From Candidatus Methanomassiliicoccus intestinalis Issoire-Mx1 (GTDB lineage Archaea; Thermoplasmatota; Thermoplasmata; Methanomassiliicoccales; Methanomassiliicoccaceae): 64,000 bases of DNA. The position numbers and the translations under genes were made by a program. The DNA lies in the NCBI RefSeq assembly GCF_000404225.1, contig NC_021353.1, forward strand, positions 1,488,001 to 1,552,000, in the 5' to 3' direction. Within the stretch, counting starts at the first letter, position 1. Each line of letters starts with the position of its first letter. Below, one piece after another: positions 8,187 to 17,254 of the stretch. The notes under the pieces were generated by a model that was not told the origin of the DNA, searched no databases, and saw only the letters and a list, made by a program, of their open reading frames with translations.

Positions 8187-9038
8187 ATGGTTGAGTATGT
8201 AAAAGTGTGTTCCAACTGCGGGAGCAGAGACATTGAGCCGTCCAGAAATGTAGGGTATGTTCCAGGCCTTACCGGTAACGAACGATACTTCTGCAGATCG
8301 TGTGGACAGGAATCCGTTCCGCTTCTTATAGATGAGTCGAAGGTTGAGAATGAAAATAAAGACGGATTCTACAAAGTGGCTATGGTTCCGGTAGATACTG
8401 CAAATACTAAACTGGAGAATATTGTATCAGAAATACAGTGGGATGGCAATGAATATGTCACCACTGATAACCAAACAATATTCGAAGAATACAAGAGTAC
8501 CATACGGAATAACAGATGCTCAAACACAATTATTCTAGACTTGATAGGAATTAAAACCAGACATCCCAATTATAAGATACTGAAAAATATTGTAAAGCCC
8601 AAATACAACATCTGGCTGGATATCGGAATACATAATGATGAGGACATATTTGATGCATTTACATTAGATGCAGGCAGAGTGATCTGCAGCAGCATCTGCG
8701 TTTCATCAGTACAAGTCTATGAAGAAGCATTCGACTTATCGGATCATATTCTGCCTTGTATCTGTACATGCGGGGATAAAGTTCAATGGAAATCATCCGC
8801 TAATGAAACTGATTTGTTCAGAGTAATTGAAAGTCTCAAAAGAATAGGATATGAGGAGATAATCATCATTGATTTAGATTGCCTTGGCAAAAATAAAGGC
8901 CCTGACAAATCATATGCATCCAGGATCTCGGAAACATTTTCCGGCATAATCTTCGGCGGTGGAGTACGCGAAGAAGATGTTACAGATCTGAAAAACCTGA
9001 AACTCAGGGGAGTAATACTTGATCCAGAGTTTAATTAA
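8187..9038 (+). CDS. Zinc-ribbon/HisA-like TIM-barrel fusion protein
   Basis: A 283-residue protein. An N-terminal zinc ribbon (C8-x2-C11 and C36-x2-C39) is joined to a domain resembling the archaeal proteins related to HisA (ProFAR isomerase; COG1411-like). The barrel part shows repeated beta/alpha strands such as NTIILDLIGIKT, YNIWLDIGIHND, EEIIIIDLDCLGKNKGPD, and near the C-terminus FSGIIFGGGVREEDV, the phosphate-binding glycine loop typical of HisA/HisF. True HisA lacks a zinc ribbon, so it is unlikely to act in histidine synthesis. It lies 49 nt after trkH. Function not known. Confidence 0.6.
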   Translation: MVEYVKVCSNCGSRDIEPSRNVGYVPGLTGNERYFCRSCGQESVPLLIDESKVENENKDGFYKVAMVPVDTANTKLENIVSEIQWDGNEYVTTDNQTIFEEYKSTIRNNRCSNTIILDLIGIKTRHPNYKILKNIVKPKYNIWLDIGIHNDEDIFDAFTLDAGRVICSSICVSSVQVYEEAFDLSDHILPCICTCGDKVQWKSSANETDLFRVIESLKRIGYEEIIIIDLDCLGKNKGPDKSYASRISETFSGIIFGGGVREEDVTDLKNLKLRGVILDPEFN

Positions 9039-9412
9039 AGTATACTTAGATTGATCCTGACATCTTTCTGTGCGGATAAATGATAAAAGAGTTCTTTTAT
9101 CTCTGAAGAAGAACCATCCAGCACGATCTGTTCCACACACTGCCCATTGACATGAGTGTGCATTGAAGAATGCACAACATCTGAGTAGTTATGGATTATG
9201 TCATGAACATGGTGCTTCTTTTTGTCAGAATAGATGATTGTTACGATGCAACTTATATTTTCACCAGAATCTGGAATGCATTTTTTAGTGGAAATAAAAC
9301 CCCTGATAGCATCACGTATTGCATCAGATCTTGACGAGAAACCAGCATCTTTGGATGCGCTGTCAAATTCCTGCAGCTCCTCTTCCGGGATAGATACACT
9401 GATTACCACCAT
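9035..9412 (-). CDS. NikR/CopG-family metal-responsive regulator
   Basis: A 125-residue protein with the two-domain NikR layout: an N-terminal ribbon-helix-helix (VVISVSIPEEELQEFDSASK, then SSRSDAIRDAIRGF) and a C-terminal ACT-like metal and tetramer domain (CIVTIIYSDKKKHHVHDIIH, then HSSMHTHVNGQCVEQIV). The H-x-H...C metal ligands of NikR are present, but the second His and the Cys are four residues apart rather than the five I recall for E. coli NikR, so metal choice may differ. ATG 9412 was chosen over GTG 9421 because of the GTGGGAAC just upstream. It follows the flavoprotein gene by 22 nt on the same strand. Confidence 0.85.
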   Translation of the reverse strand: MVVISVSIPEEELQEFDSASKDAGFSSRSDAIRDAIRGFISTKKCIPDSGENISCIVTIIYSDKKKHHVHDIIHNYSDVVHSSMHTHVNGQCVEQIVLDGSSSEIKELFYHLSAQKDVRINLSIL

Positions 9413-9434
9413 TGTTCCCACTATACCTGATAGA

Positions 9435-9992
9435 TTAATGCAATCGTTCTACAACAAGTTTGCGGCCTGCCGCTCTTGATTCGTCCAATGCGAAGGGTGC
9501 ATCCAAAATAGAACCTGGCTCTTCAAATCCAGGAAACAGCAGGGATTTACTCTGCTGAAACCCTAATGTCTTAAAGAATATACGAATGGTCTTTTCAGCA
9601 CAGGCAAAATCCGTGCTCAATCTGGCAGCGACTGAAATGAACAAACCAGCCTTCGAAGTATCCACATCTAGATTCTTGGACCATAAAAACTGACCTCGGT
9701 CTACAAAGGTCTTCATCCAAGATGAGATATTTTCAAAATAGATTGGAGAAGCTAAGACCAGCGCATCAGCTTCTTTTATGCAGTCATAAATTTCTGAGAT
9801 ATCATCTTTGATGTGACATGAACCGGCGGTGTCGCATCTGCCGCATCCAAGACATCCCGAATGTACAGAGTTTGCCAAATAGAATTTTTTAACTTCAGCA
9901 TTTTCAGATCTGGAACCTTCCAATACTGCATCCAGCAGCAAATTTGTGTTTCCATTAACCCGTGGACTTCCAGATATCCCGATTACAAGCAT
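9435..9992 (-). CDS. Iron-sulfur flavoprotein, NADPH-dependent FMN reductase family
   Basis: A 185-residue flavodoxin-fold protein like the Methanosarcina iron-sulfur flavoprotein Isf, implicated in oxygen or peroxide defence (family knowledge). The FMN phosphate loop is GISGSPRVNGNTN (residues 5-17). The compact cysteine motif C-x2-C-x2-C-x5-C (CLGCGRCDTAGSC, about residues 47-59) binds one [4Fe-4S] cluster in Isf. SPIYFENISSWMKTFVDR matches the second FMN region. It is the first gene of a pair with the NikR-like regulator, suggesting a metal or redox role. Confidence 0.85.
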   Translation of the reverse strand: MLVIGISGSPRVNGNTNLLLDAVLEGSRSENAEVKKFYLANSVHSGCLGCGRCDTAGSCHIKDDISEIYDCIKEADALVLASPIYFENISSWMKTFVDRGQFLWSKNLDVDTSKAGLFISVAARLSTDFACAEKTIRIFFKTLGFQQSKSLLFPGFEEPGSILDAPFALDESRAAGRKLVVERLH

Positions 9993-10110
9993 CGCGGTGA
10001 AGTATATCTTATGATGATTTACTACTTTCCGACAGGCATATCGTTTAATGTATGGTTGTTAAACTTCACCGAGAAGATACAAATAGACGTCTATAGTTAG
10101 GGTGGATTAA

Positions 10111-11175
10111 ATGGATGAAGGTAATTTTTGTAAAGTTCGTTCGATTCTTTTTCCCAGGAATGTACTGATGGGACATGGTGTAATAAAGGACATTCCAGAA
10201 ATGTGTAAAAACTTCGATCTGTCTGGAACCGCAACAATAATTACAGGTGATAAAACAAAAGACGTTGCAGCAGACTCGATATCCTCACTTCTCAAATCAA
10301 GCAATTATAATGTAACTACAATAAGCATAGGGGCTGCAACCAGAGAGAATCTACACAAAACGGTGGATCTGGCAAAAGACAGCCATGCGAATTTTTTAAT
10401 AGGTGTTGGCGGCGGTTCTAAGATAGACCTCGCGAAAATGGCTGCTAAGGAGTTAGGTATTGAGTTTATCTCCGTACCCACCTCTGCATCTCATGACGGT
10501 ATAGCATCCGGCAGAGCTTCCATTAAGGGTCCTGACGGGCCAATATCCATGGAAGCAAAGACTCCTCTGGGAGTAGTCGCAGATACGAGCATTATTGTTA
10601 AAGCACCGTTCAGGCTGCTTGTAGCCGGCTGCGCAGATGTCATCTCAAACATAACCGCAATCAAAGACTGGGAATATGCTGAAAGACTCCTTGGCGAAGA
10701 ATTCTCAAGATCTGCATGCGCTATGGCACTTTACACTTCAGAAGCGATCATTGAATCCGCAGATTTAATAAAACCCGGTGTTGAAGAGAGCGTCTGGATC
10801 TCTCTGAAGCCAATCATCGTATCGGGAGTTTCAATGGCTGTTGCTGGCTCATCCAGACCAACCAGCGGATCTGAGCATATGTTTTCTCATGCATTAGATA
10901 TGATCGCTCCCGGCAGAGCCCTCCACGGTGAACAATGCGGAGTAGGCTGTATTATGATGATGTACCTGCACGGGGGGAACTGGATGGCAATAAGAGATGC
11001 TCTGATCAAACTAGGGGCGCCCACAACAGCAAGAGAGCTGGGAATAACAAAGGAAGAGCTTCTTGAAGCTCTGACTATGGCTCATAAAATTCGCGATAGA
11101 TTTACGATACTCGGTCATCAAGGTCTCACGTACGAAGCTGCGGAGAGACTGGCTAAAATCACAAAGGTCATTTGA
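10111..11175 (+). CDS. egsA: sn-Glycerol-1-phosphate dehydrogenase
   Basis: Reduces dihydroxyacetone phosphate to sn-glycerol-1-phosphate, the backbone of archaeal ether lipids. The 354-residue length is typical. An NAD(P)-binding glycine motif GVGGGSKIDLAK lies near residue 105, followed by SVPTSASHDGIAS. The zinc-site histidines of this iron-dependent-alcohol-dehydrogenase-like family lie in GSEHMFSHALDM and ALHGEQCGVG. GGTGG lies 6 nt before the ATG. It runs into the UPF0179 gene 9 nt downstream. Confidence 0.95.
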   Translation: MDEGNFCKVRSILFPRNVLMGHGVIKDIPEMCKNFDLSGTATIITGDKTKDVAADSISSLLKSSNYNVTTISIGAATRENLHKTVDLAKDSHANFLIGVGGGSKIDLAKMAAKELGIEFISVPTSASHDGIASGRASIKGPDGPISMEAKTPLGVVADTSIIVKAPFRLLVAGCADVISNITAIKDWEYAERLLGEEFSRSACAMALYTSEAIIESADLIKPGVEESVWISLKPIIVSGVSMAVAGSSRPTSGSEHMFSHALDMIAPGRALHGEQCGVGCIMMMYLHGGNWMAIRDALIKLGAPTTARELGITKEELLEALTMAHKIRDRFTILGHQGLTYEAAERLAKITKVI

Positions 11176-11184
11176 GGGATTAAA

Positions 11185-11610
11185 ATGGTAGTTGTTACCT
11201 TAATCGGAGAAGATTTTGCAGAAGTTGGAAAAACTTTTGTCTTTCGCGGCCCAATAACTGAATGCAGAGACTGCAAATTGAAAGGAATCTGCTTCAATCT
11301 AGACGCTGGCTGCCGCTATTGTGTAAAAGAAGTGAGGGATGTTCATCATGAATGCCGCATCCACGAAGGTGGTGTACGCGCAGCAGAAGTTGAGAAACTG
11401 AATATTAATGGAGCAGTTCCAAAAAAATATGCGCTTGAAGGGTCTACATTATCATTTAATCCGACTGAATGCAGCCAGATTGGATGTGAAAATTACAGAC
11501 TTTGTCATCCAACAGGCGTCACCAAAGGAATGCGCTTTAAAATAATCTCTGCCGATGGGGAACTTGACTGTCCCGCAGGGCAGAGGATGGTAAAAGTAAT
11601 TTTAGAATGA
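11185..11610 (+). CDS. UPF0179-family cysteine-rich protein
   Basis: A 141-residue protein of the euryarchaeal UPF0179 family; function unknown. It opens VTLIGEDFAEVGKTFVF and carries about ten cysteines in pairs (CRDCKLKGIC, CRYC, CSQIGC, CHP, C-P), which suggests bound metal, perhaps Fe-S or zinc. It sits 9 nt behind egsA and is probably co-transcribed. Its end faces purC across a shared hairpin. Confidence 0.85.
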   Translation: MVVVTLIGEDFAEVGKTFVFRGPITECRDCKLKGICFNLDAGCRYCVKEVRDVHHECRIHEGGVRAAEVEKLNINGAVPKKYALEGSTLSFNPTECSQIGCENYRLCHPTGVTKGMRFKIISADGELDCPAGQRMVKVILE

Positions 11611-11621
11611 GTTTGTATGTT

Positions 11622-11644
11622 TCACCGGAAACTTTCTCCGGTGA
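11622..11644. terminator. Bidirectional hairpin between convergent genes
   Basis: TCACCGGA (11622-11629) and TCCGGTGA (11637-11644) are a perfect 8-bp inverted repeat with a 7-nt loop. It lies 12 nt after the UPF0179 stop and overlaps the last codons of the convergent purC. No strong T-run follows. Confidence 0.45.
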
Positions 11645-12530
11645 GACGTTCAAACATTTCAATATACAGATCCTGAACCTTTCTTATCCATTCATTGGGG
11701 AGTGCTGGAATATCTGGTTCTGGCTGACCGTTTTTCCTTGCGGCCATTAATTTATCAAAATATCCAGTTTCTCTGTAATATTGTCTTACTGCTTCTTTGG
11801 ACAGCTCTACGCATTCTCCGGCTGCATATGCATCCTCATCCCACCAGCGGTCCTCATCAGAAGTTCCAAATGTATCAATCAGCATGATGTTGCGCTGAGA
11901 ATCCATAGCAAACTCTTTCTTTCCGTCTACATGAATGAGCATGCGTTCACCGACTTCAGATGCGATGACATCATCGATTTTTGCTACAAGTTCAAACACT
12001 CCATCTAACTCTTTTTCAGTTAAGCCAGATAGTTCCAGAGCTTCTTTCCGCGTAAGAAGCCTGTCAACTTTTTCAAGTTTGGTTGTAGTCTCATAATACG
12101 GAGTCGGGAGCTTTTCTCCATATTTAACTTCATGATCTTTTTCAAACCCTAGATCTGAAGCTGTGATCTCACCTGAACGAACTCTGTCAAATAGAGATCC
12201 GGCTACATAGTGTCTGGATATGAATTCCAAGGGAATCAGATAATTCACAGTCGAAGTGTTTATTCTGTTTGTATCTTCAATGACTTCAACTCTTTTTACT
12301 CTCATGCGGTTCGGAGGAATTAGCTCAGTAAAATGAGTCTTAATACCTGCTTTGCGGCATACTTGGAACCAAAACGCTGCAGTTCTGCAGAGAGTTTCGC
12401 CTTTGCCTGGAACATTAGACGGTATAATCTTGTCGAACACAGAGATATTGTCAGTAAAGACAAATTCCAGTGTATCGTTATCTACTTCATAGACTTCCTT
12501 TACTTTGCCGGTTCGTAATAAGTTCATCAC
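11622..12530 (-). CDS. purC: SAICAR synthetase (PurC), long form
   Basis: Ligates aspartate to CAIR in purine synthesis. At about 302 residues it is the long, yeast Ade1-like form rather than the roughly 240-residue bacterial form. Motifs: RTGKVKEVYEV near the N-terminus (nucleotide loop), RHYVAGSLFDRVRSG, and MLIDTFGTSDEDRWW, the C-terminal signature. Start could be ATG 12530 or 12527. No other purine genes are adjacent; the neighbour upstream is the glycan island. Confidence 0.93.
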   Translation of the reverse strand: MMNLLRTGKVKEVYEVDNDTLEFVFTDNISVFDKIIPSNVPGKGETLCRTAAFWFQVCRKAGIKTHFTELIPPNRMRVKRVEVIEDTNRINTSTVNYLIPLEFISRHYVAGSLFDRVRSGEITASDLGFEKDHEVKYGEKLPTPYYETTTKLEKVDRLLTRKEALELSGLTEKELDGVFELVAKIDDVIASEVGERMLIHVDGKKEFAMDSQRNIMLIDTFGTSDEDRWWDEDAYAAGECVELSKEAVRQYYRETGYFDKLMAARKNGQPEPDIPALPNEWIRKVQDLYIEMFERLTGESFR

Positions 12531-12761
12531 TAGCGCCCCAAGCGAGGAGATTTATGGCAGTATATGAGGTTTTTGTATAAGCTTGAACAATGCTCTACAC
12601 ATTTCGCAAAAAACATCAGACTAACGCAGTTTAAACTGCAACCTGGATGACGGGAAAATTGAGTTTTGAGTTCAGAACAGGAGCATTAATGGGGTTAGAT
12701 CTGCAGTCAGTCATGATTCTACGAAAGTATAATGTTGTTAATACTCTAAAAACTTAAGATA

Positions 12762-13805
12762 ATGGCTCTTGAAGCTAAAGAAATTGATTCATTATCAGGT
12801 ATGCTGGCACTTGAGGAGATATGGAATGAGCTGCTGAAATCAAGCAGAGAGGATTCTTTTTTTCTCTCCATACCATGGTTAAAAACCTGGTGGGATGTTT
12901 TTGGGTCTGAGTACAAACTAAAATGCATAACTGTTGAAGAAGACGGAGAGATTGTTGGTGTGGGACCGTTCGCAGTTTCTTCAAGAGGTCGGGCCATTCC
13001 CTGGAGGAAGGTTCTGTTTTTAGGAACTGGACCATCAGACAGATGTGGAATTATTGCAAAGAACGGACGAAGCGACATACACATGGCAATATGGAATTAC
13101 TTGAAATCAACGAATAAATGGGATGTAATCGAACTTCGGGATATGGTATATGCAAACCCAACTTTCACAAATGCAAAGATGGCATTTCCGGAAGCGGAAT
13201 ACGTTACGAGTCTGTCTCCGCATATCGATGTATCACACGGATATCAGGAATATATGGCCAATCTTTCAAAGAATATGAGATACAATATCGGAAGGTCTAA
13301 AAGAAAGATTGAAGCAGCCGGCGGCCGATTTACCTCCAGAAAGGGAGATGAAGAGTGCAGAGAAGGAGTGCGGATGCTGCAGGAACTCAGCGATGCCCGC
13401 TGGGAAAGTGATAATGTCCTAAAGCTTCCCAATATGATGAAATTTGCTGAAAGGGTTTCCAGAATTCATGGAGAGTCGGGAGGCACAGTATTTCATTCAA
13501 TAGACATTGACGATACTCCAATAGCCATCGCAATGGGTTTTGAGGATGAGAAACGGTATATGTACTATCTCTCAGGTTTTAATCCAGAGTATGCAAAAAT
13601 GTCTCCTGGATATGTGCTAATATCTGAAATAATTCAAGAGTGCTGTTCGAATAAGATAAAAGAAGTAGATATGCTGCGGGGCACTGAAGGATATAAGTAC
13701 AGATTTAATGCGATTGACAGAATGCAATCTACGATGAGAATTGTCAACAAAGGAATGCTGAGGAATGTCGAGTCAAGGTTCAGAGAAGAACAGCTTTCAT
13801 CTTAA
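12762..13805 (+). CDS. FemAB/CelD-like GNAT acyltransferase
   Basis: A 347-residue protein of the CelD/BcsL-FemAB-like fold (two GNAT units), which transfers acyl or aminoacyl groups to cell-surface precursors in known members. PFFLSIPWLKTWW-type N-terminal region reads FFLSIPWLKTWWDVF near residue 30. The C-terminal GNAT half contains HIDVSHGYQEYMANLSKN, MRYNIGRSKRKIEAAGG, MGFEDEKRYMYYLSGF and VDMLRGTEGYKYRF, the usual end motif. It bounds the left side of the glycan island and mirrors the related gene at 28291. Substrate unknown. A TATA-like stretch lies upstream; no clear Shine-Dalgarno. Confidence 0.75.
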   Translation: MALEAKEIDSLSGMLALEEIWNELLKSSREDSFFLSIPWLKTWWDVFGSEYKLKCITVEEDGEIVGVGPFAVSSRGRAIPWRKVLFLGTGPSDRCGIIAKNGRSDIHMAIWNYLKSTNKWDVIELRDMVYANPTFTNAKMAFPEAEYVTSLSPHIDVSHGYQEYMANLSKNMRYNIGRSKRKIEAAGGRFTSRKGDEECREGVRMLQELSDARWESDNVLKLPNMMKFAERVSRIHGESGGTVFHSIDIDDTPIAIAMGFEDEKRYMYYLSGFNPEYAKMSPGYVLISEIIQECCSNKIKEVDMLRGTEGYKYRFNAIDRMQSTMRIVNKGMLRNVESRFREEQLSS

Positions 13806-14524
13806 AACATCTTTTTCAGATCTTTACCTGGCATGTAGATAAATGACTCTGCATAGCCCTCTAACCGATTCATTGCTGCTCTGTATTCATTTATTCCCCT
13901 TACCATTCTGACATAATCAATATCTTCCATCTGCGTGCCATGCATTCTGATTACACTAAGTTTTTTTTCCATTGTTTCTGAGATGGGTATTACCAGATTA
14001 GGCATCAGGGCTCCCCAGACTTCATACATCATCACATTAATCTCATTGTTGTTTTCAAGAAGATCGGCAACGGCATGAAACGCTCTCAAGTGTTCATCGT
14101 GATTTTCAAAAGGAGACGGTACCAAAATAGTATCTGGCTGGAACGTAAGGATTTCATCAGAGATCATGTCCTTAAGATCTGCAGCATTAGGAAACGAAGA
14201 TTTATTCAGTCTGCAGTTTTGGATATCACATTCCCTGATTGCTGCGTTTATTTCAGAGATTCTCTCATCTTGAGTAAAATTACCGCTTTGTATCGATGGA
14301 TAAAGTGTTCTTAGTTCCGATCCATTGTCGCGAAGTTTAAGTAGTGTGCCCATGCAACCTATCGCATCATCATCGGGATGCGGAGAGATCACCAGAAATC
14401 GATTTCCAGGAGGGACTTCCATAACCTTCGGATCCCATGTAGTTCCCTCTAATGAGTCCATTACTCCAAATCGTCTCCTGATCTTTTCAGTTATGAACTT
14501 TAGCTCCAATGAAGCACTATGCAT
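13802..14524 (-). CDS. PIG-L/LmbE-family N-acetylglucosaminyl deacetylase
   Basis: Zinc-dependent deacetylase family that removes acetyl from GlcNAc units of lipids or small glycosides. From the ATG at 14524 the protein has about 240 residues with the zinc motif HPDDDAIG at about residues 49-56 and the later histidines NHDEHLRAFHAV. I chose ATG 14524 (GTGGGT just upstream) over ATG 14596, which would overlap the divergent glycosyltransferase start. Its end overlaps the FemAB-like gene by 4 nt, convergent. Together with the adjacent GT4 gene it resembles PIG-A/PIG-L or BshA/BshB-type pairs (inference). Confidence 0.8.
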   Translation of the reverse strand: MHSASLELKFITEKIRRRFGVMDSLEGTTWDPKVMEVPPGNRFLVISPHPDDDAIGCMGTLLKLRDNGSELRTLYPSIQSGNFTQDERISEINAAIRECDIQNCRLNKSSFPNAADLKDMISDEILTFQPDTILVPSPFENHDEHLRAFHAVADLLENNNEINVMMYEVWGALMPNLVIPISETMEKKLSVIRMHGTQMEDIDYVRMVRGINEYRAAMNRLEGYAESFIYMPGKDLKKMF

Positions 14525-14579
14525 ACCCACATTGAATATACTGAAAGGTTCCCTTAATAAATTAACCGGAGGAATACTC

Positions 14580-15575
14580 TTGAAAACCGCAATCATTGCA
14601 CTGAATGATTACAATCAGGTCAAAGGAGGTACTGAAGTATTTACTAAACACCTGCATACTGTATTTCCTGAATCCACAATTATAACTGCACCGCAGAATA
14701 TAGGGCAGATCTTCGCAAAAGCAGGTTTTCAAAATGAATACCGATCTTGGAAAGCTGGGAAAAGATTTTTGGAAATCGATGATCAATTTGATGCCATCTT
14801 CAGAAATGCCTATGCAGGCTGGAATATCAAAACTAGGTCTCCAATGATTAATATTTTTCATTTTACATATTCTGGTTTTTCACGGGAAGCCATGCAGGGA
14901 ACAAAAGGTCGGTTTCAGGCTAAATACATCTCACCTTTTTTTGAAAAACTTTGTTTGAACAAGGGTGTCAATATTGCAGTCAGTGCAAAGGTTCAAAGAG
15001 AACTGAAAAGATACTATAAAACAGAATCCAAAGTCATAGAAAATGCAGTTCCTGATATATTTCATAACATACCTAAAGAAAAAGCTAGAGAAGAACTTAA
15101 TATTGATTATTCAGGGCCTCTGGGGATATTTGTCGGACGTACAGACAGGACTAAGGGTTTTGACATAGTATCAAAAATTTCTAAAAGTATAAAAATAATA
15201 TGTGTTACTCCTAATAGATTACAAAGTACGGATAATATAATAATAAGAACCAATGTAGAATACGAGGATATGCCCAAATATTATTCTGCTGCTGACTTTT
15301 TAATTTTTCCTTCAAGATATGAATCATCGGGATACTCAGTGATGGAAGCGATTAAATGTGGGATTCCGGTAGTGGCTTCAAAAACAGGCATACTTGAAGA
15401 TATCGATGCAGAAGATGTTGGTGCAATAGTTGAAATTGGTAATGAAGAAGGGTATATGAAGGGAATCGAGAACGTCATCAAAACAAACTTTGTTCCTTCT
15501 TCCGAAATTGCCAGACGATTTTCCATGGAACGATTCAAAAAAGAGTATATGGAGTTGGTGAAAGAAATCGCGTAG
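14580..15575 (+). CDS. Glycosyltransferase, GT4 family
   Basis: Retaining nucleotide-sugar glycosyltransferase with a GT-B fold, about 331 residues. The N-terminal ALNDYNQVKGGTEVFTKHL is the acceptor-side glycine loop. The C-terminal domain holds GIFVGRTDRTKGFDIV and the E-x7-E signature in RYESSGYSVMEAIKCGIPVVAS. The start is read as TTG 14580 with GGAGG at 14568-14572; the open frame continues upstream to ATG 14325 but that part is antisense to the PIG-L gene. It is convergent with the GT2 gene at 15576, with no gap. Acceptor unknown. Confidence 0.8.
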   Translation: MKTAIIALNDYNQVKGGTEVFTKHLHTVFPESTIITAPQNIGQIFAKAGFQNEYRSWKAGKRFLEIDDQFDAIFRNAYAGWNIKTRSPMINIFHFTYSGFSREAMQGTKGRFQAKYISPFFEKLCLNKGVNIAVSAKVQRELKRYYKTESKVIENAVPDIFHNIPKEKAREELNIDYSGPLGIFVGRTDRTKGFDIVSKISKSIKIICVTPNRLQSTDNIIIRTNVEYEDMPKYYSAADFLIFPSRYESSGYSVMEAIKCGIPVVASKTGILEDIDAEDVGAIVEIGNEEGYMKGIENVIKTNFVPSSEIARRFSMERFKKEYMELVKEIA

Positions 15576-16496
15576 TTAGAGATGTTTTCTACTCGCTCCA
15601 TCTTTCCAACCTTTAAGTAAGCCAACTGCTTCAAACATTGTTCCAACAACAACGATGTAAATCGGCAGTTTACCCTCGGTTTCCTCTTTTTCTAAAATAC
15701 CTTTTGGAGCAACGCGTTTGTTAATGAAATTAGACATTCTGCAGTTTACATAATGTTTAAATCTCATTTCTTCACTAAAATGTTTACGTACTAAATATGA
15801 ATTATTTCTGCCCCATAAATACCTGAGTTTTAGATACCAACGAACTCTGTCTTTTCTATAAGATCCTTCGCACCATTCATGCCTTACAGCAGCAGTATCT
15901 GAATAAGCTATTGTATACCCAGACCTTACAACTTTAAGACATGCATCCGTTTCATCCTGATGAAATTTAAAATAAGGGTCAAATCCGCCAGCATCGATTA
16001 AAATTTGTCTTCTGAAAGACATGTTACATCCAACCATTACTGGATAAAGACCATCTAAGCATTCCTCACGAGATTCATCAAACCATCTTCCATCTGGAGC
16101 GACTGCATTTTTGCCCATTGATAAATTTCCATTCATATCAAAAACAGGACCGCCTACTCCCCCAACCATATCGTCATCATATTCGTCAATAATAGACTGC
16201 AACCACCCAGGCTGTGCTACGGCATCGTCGTCAATGAAACAAACTACATCCGATGTTGCTTCAGCCAAACCAAGATTCCTTGCAGAAGATATCCCGCCCA
16301 GAGTTTCCTGACGAATGAGCTTAAGTTCTCCCTTTGTAGCCAGCAGCTCCAGCATATCTCTGGTTCCATCGGTAGATGGTCCGTCAACAACGATTATCTC
16401 ATCAGGTCTCGGCGTCTGTGATTCTATCGATCTGAGACATTTTGTAAGCCATTGTATTCGATTATAGGTACATACGATGATAGAGACAGAAGTCAT
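15576..16496 (-). CDS. Glycosyltransferase, GT2 family
   Basis: GT-A inverting glycosyltransferase, 306 residues. Motifs: SIIVCTYNRIQWLTKCLRSI at the N-terminus, VDGPSTDGT, the DxD metal site in CFIDDDAVAQPGW (about residue 92), and the catalytic-base region HQDETDACLKVVRSGY. No transmembrane anchor is obvious, though a hydrophobic stretch sits at the C-terminus. It is the last gene of the minus-strand operon and starts in a TAATG overlap with the methyltransferase stop. Confidence 0.87.
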   Translation of the reverse strand: MTSVSIIVCTYNRIQWLTKCLRSIESQTPRPDEIIVVDGPSTDGTRDMLELLATKGELKLIRQETLGGISSARNLGLAEATSDVVCFIDDDAVAQPGWLQSIIDEYDDDMVGGVGGPVFDMNGNLSMGKNAVAPDGRWFDESREECLDGLYPVMVGCNMSFRRQILIDAGGFDPYFKFHQDETDACLKVVRSGYTIAYSDTAAVRHEWCEGSYRKDRVRWYLKLRYLWGRNNSYLVRKHFSEEMRFKHYVNCRMSNFINKRVAPKGILEKEETEGKLPIYIVVVGTMFEAVGLLKGWKDGASRKHL

Positions 16497-17254
16497 TATT
16501 TCTCACCTTTTCTAAGCTGCATCATTAAGTGCCAGCTTCTGTTGCCATAATCTCTTTGAAAATCAGATTCCTCAATTCGCCTTATCGCGCTCGACAGTCT
16601 GCTAACGCCCAGGCTGTCTGTAAACATTAATGCATAACCACATAAAGGATACAATAAAAGTCCTCCATAGTGTTTGTTCACAACAGTGTAGCTGGGAAGC
16701 ATTCCCAGCAACTCATCTGTCTTGTAGTGTTTATGCTCCAAAACTGAGTCGTTTTTTCCTAAGAGTATCTTTCGGCCTGCAGCGAAGATTCTGGAACGCT
16801 GAGCATCTATGTACCAAAATGAGCCTTTGTGCGGTACGGAAATTATCAAATGTCCTCCGGGCTGGAGAACACGATCTATTTCACTCAGAGACTTTTCAGG
16901 ATTTGGTACGTGCTCTAAGACATCCAGCATTGAAACAGTAGTGAATGATTCGTCTTCAAAGGGCAGATTATCGGCACTCCCAAGAACAAATTCGAAATCG
17001 GGATAACGCTTTTTGGCTTCAGCCATTGTTCTTGTATCCACATCCAGGCCTACAGCTTTTGAACAGCGGCCGCCTACAGAACCTACTACTTCTCCGTCTG
17101 AGCATCCAACGTCCAGGTATGTTTCTCCATCAGACATCCATTCGGAGAGTATTCGGGTTCTTCCAAGCAGTCCGTTCTCAGAGCCATACACTACTTTGAC
17201 TTTTGTAGTATGAGGTATTTGATAAGTGTCTTGATCATTCACTAGAGGGGACAT
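16496..17254 (-). CDS. SAM-dependent methyltransferase, class I
   Basis: About 252 residues. Motif I is YLDVGCSDGEVVG; GSADNLPFEDESFTTVSMLDVLEHV is the Methyltransf_11-type motif II/post-I region, followed by LQPGGHLIISVPHKGSFW. The substrate is probably a sugar or lipid-linked glycan given the neighbours (inference). ATG 17254 gives a 20-nt overlap with the DUF1616 gene; ATG 17287 is also open but overlaps more. Its stop and the GT2 start share TAATG. Confidence 0.82.
   Translation of the reverse strand: MSPLVNDQDTYQIPHTTKVKVVYGSENGLLGRTRILSEWMSDGETYLDVGCSDGEVVGSVGGRCSKAVGLDVDTRTMAEAKKRYPDFEFVLGSADNLPFEDESFTTVSMLDVLEHVPNPEKSLSEIDRVLQPGGHLIISVPHKGSFWYIDAQRSRIFAAGRKILLGKNDSVLEHKHYKTDELLGMLPSYTVVNKHYGGLLLYPLCGYALMFTDSLGVSRLSSAIRRIEESDFQRDYGNRSWHLMMQLRKGEK

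Noticed and set aside
14325..14579. Longer start for the GT4 gene at 14580
   Set aside because: The extension is antisense to the PIG-L gene and lacks GT4 features; TTG 14580 has a good GGAGG.
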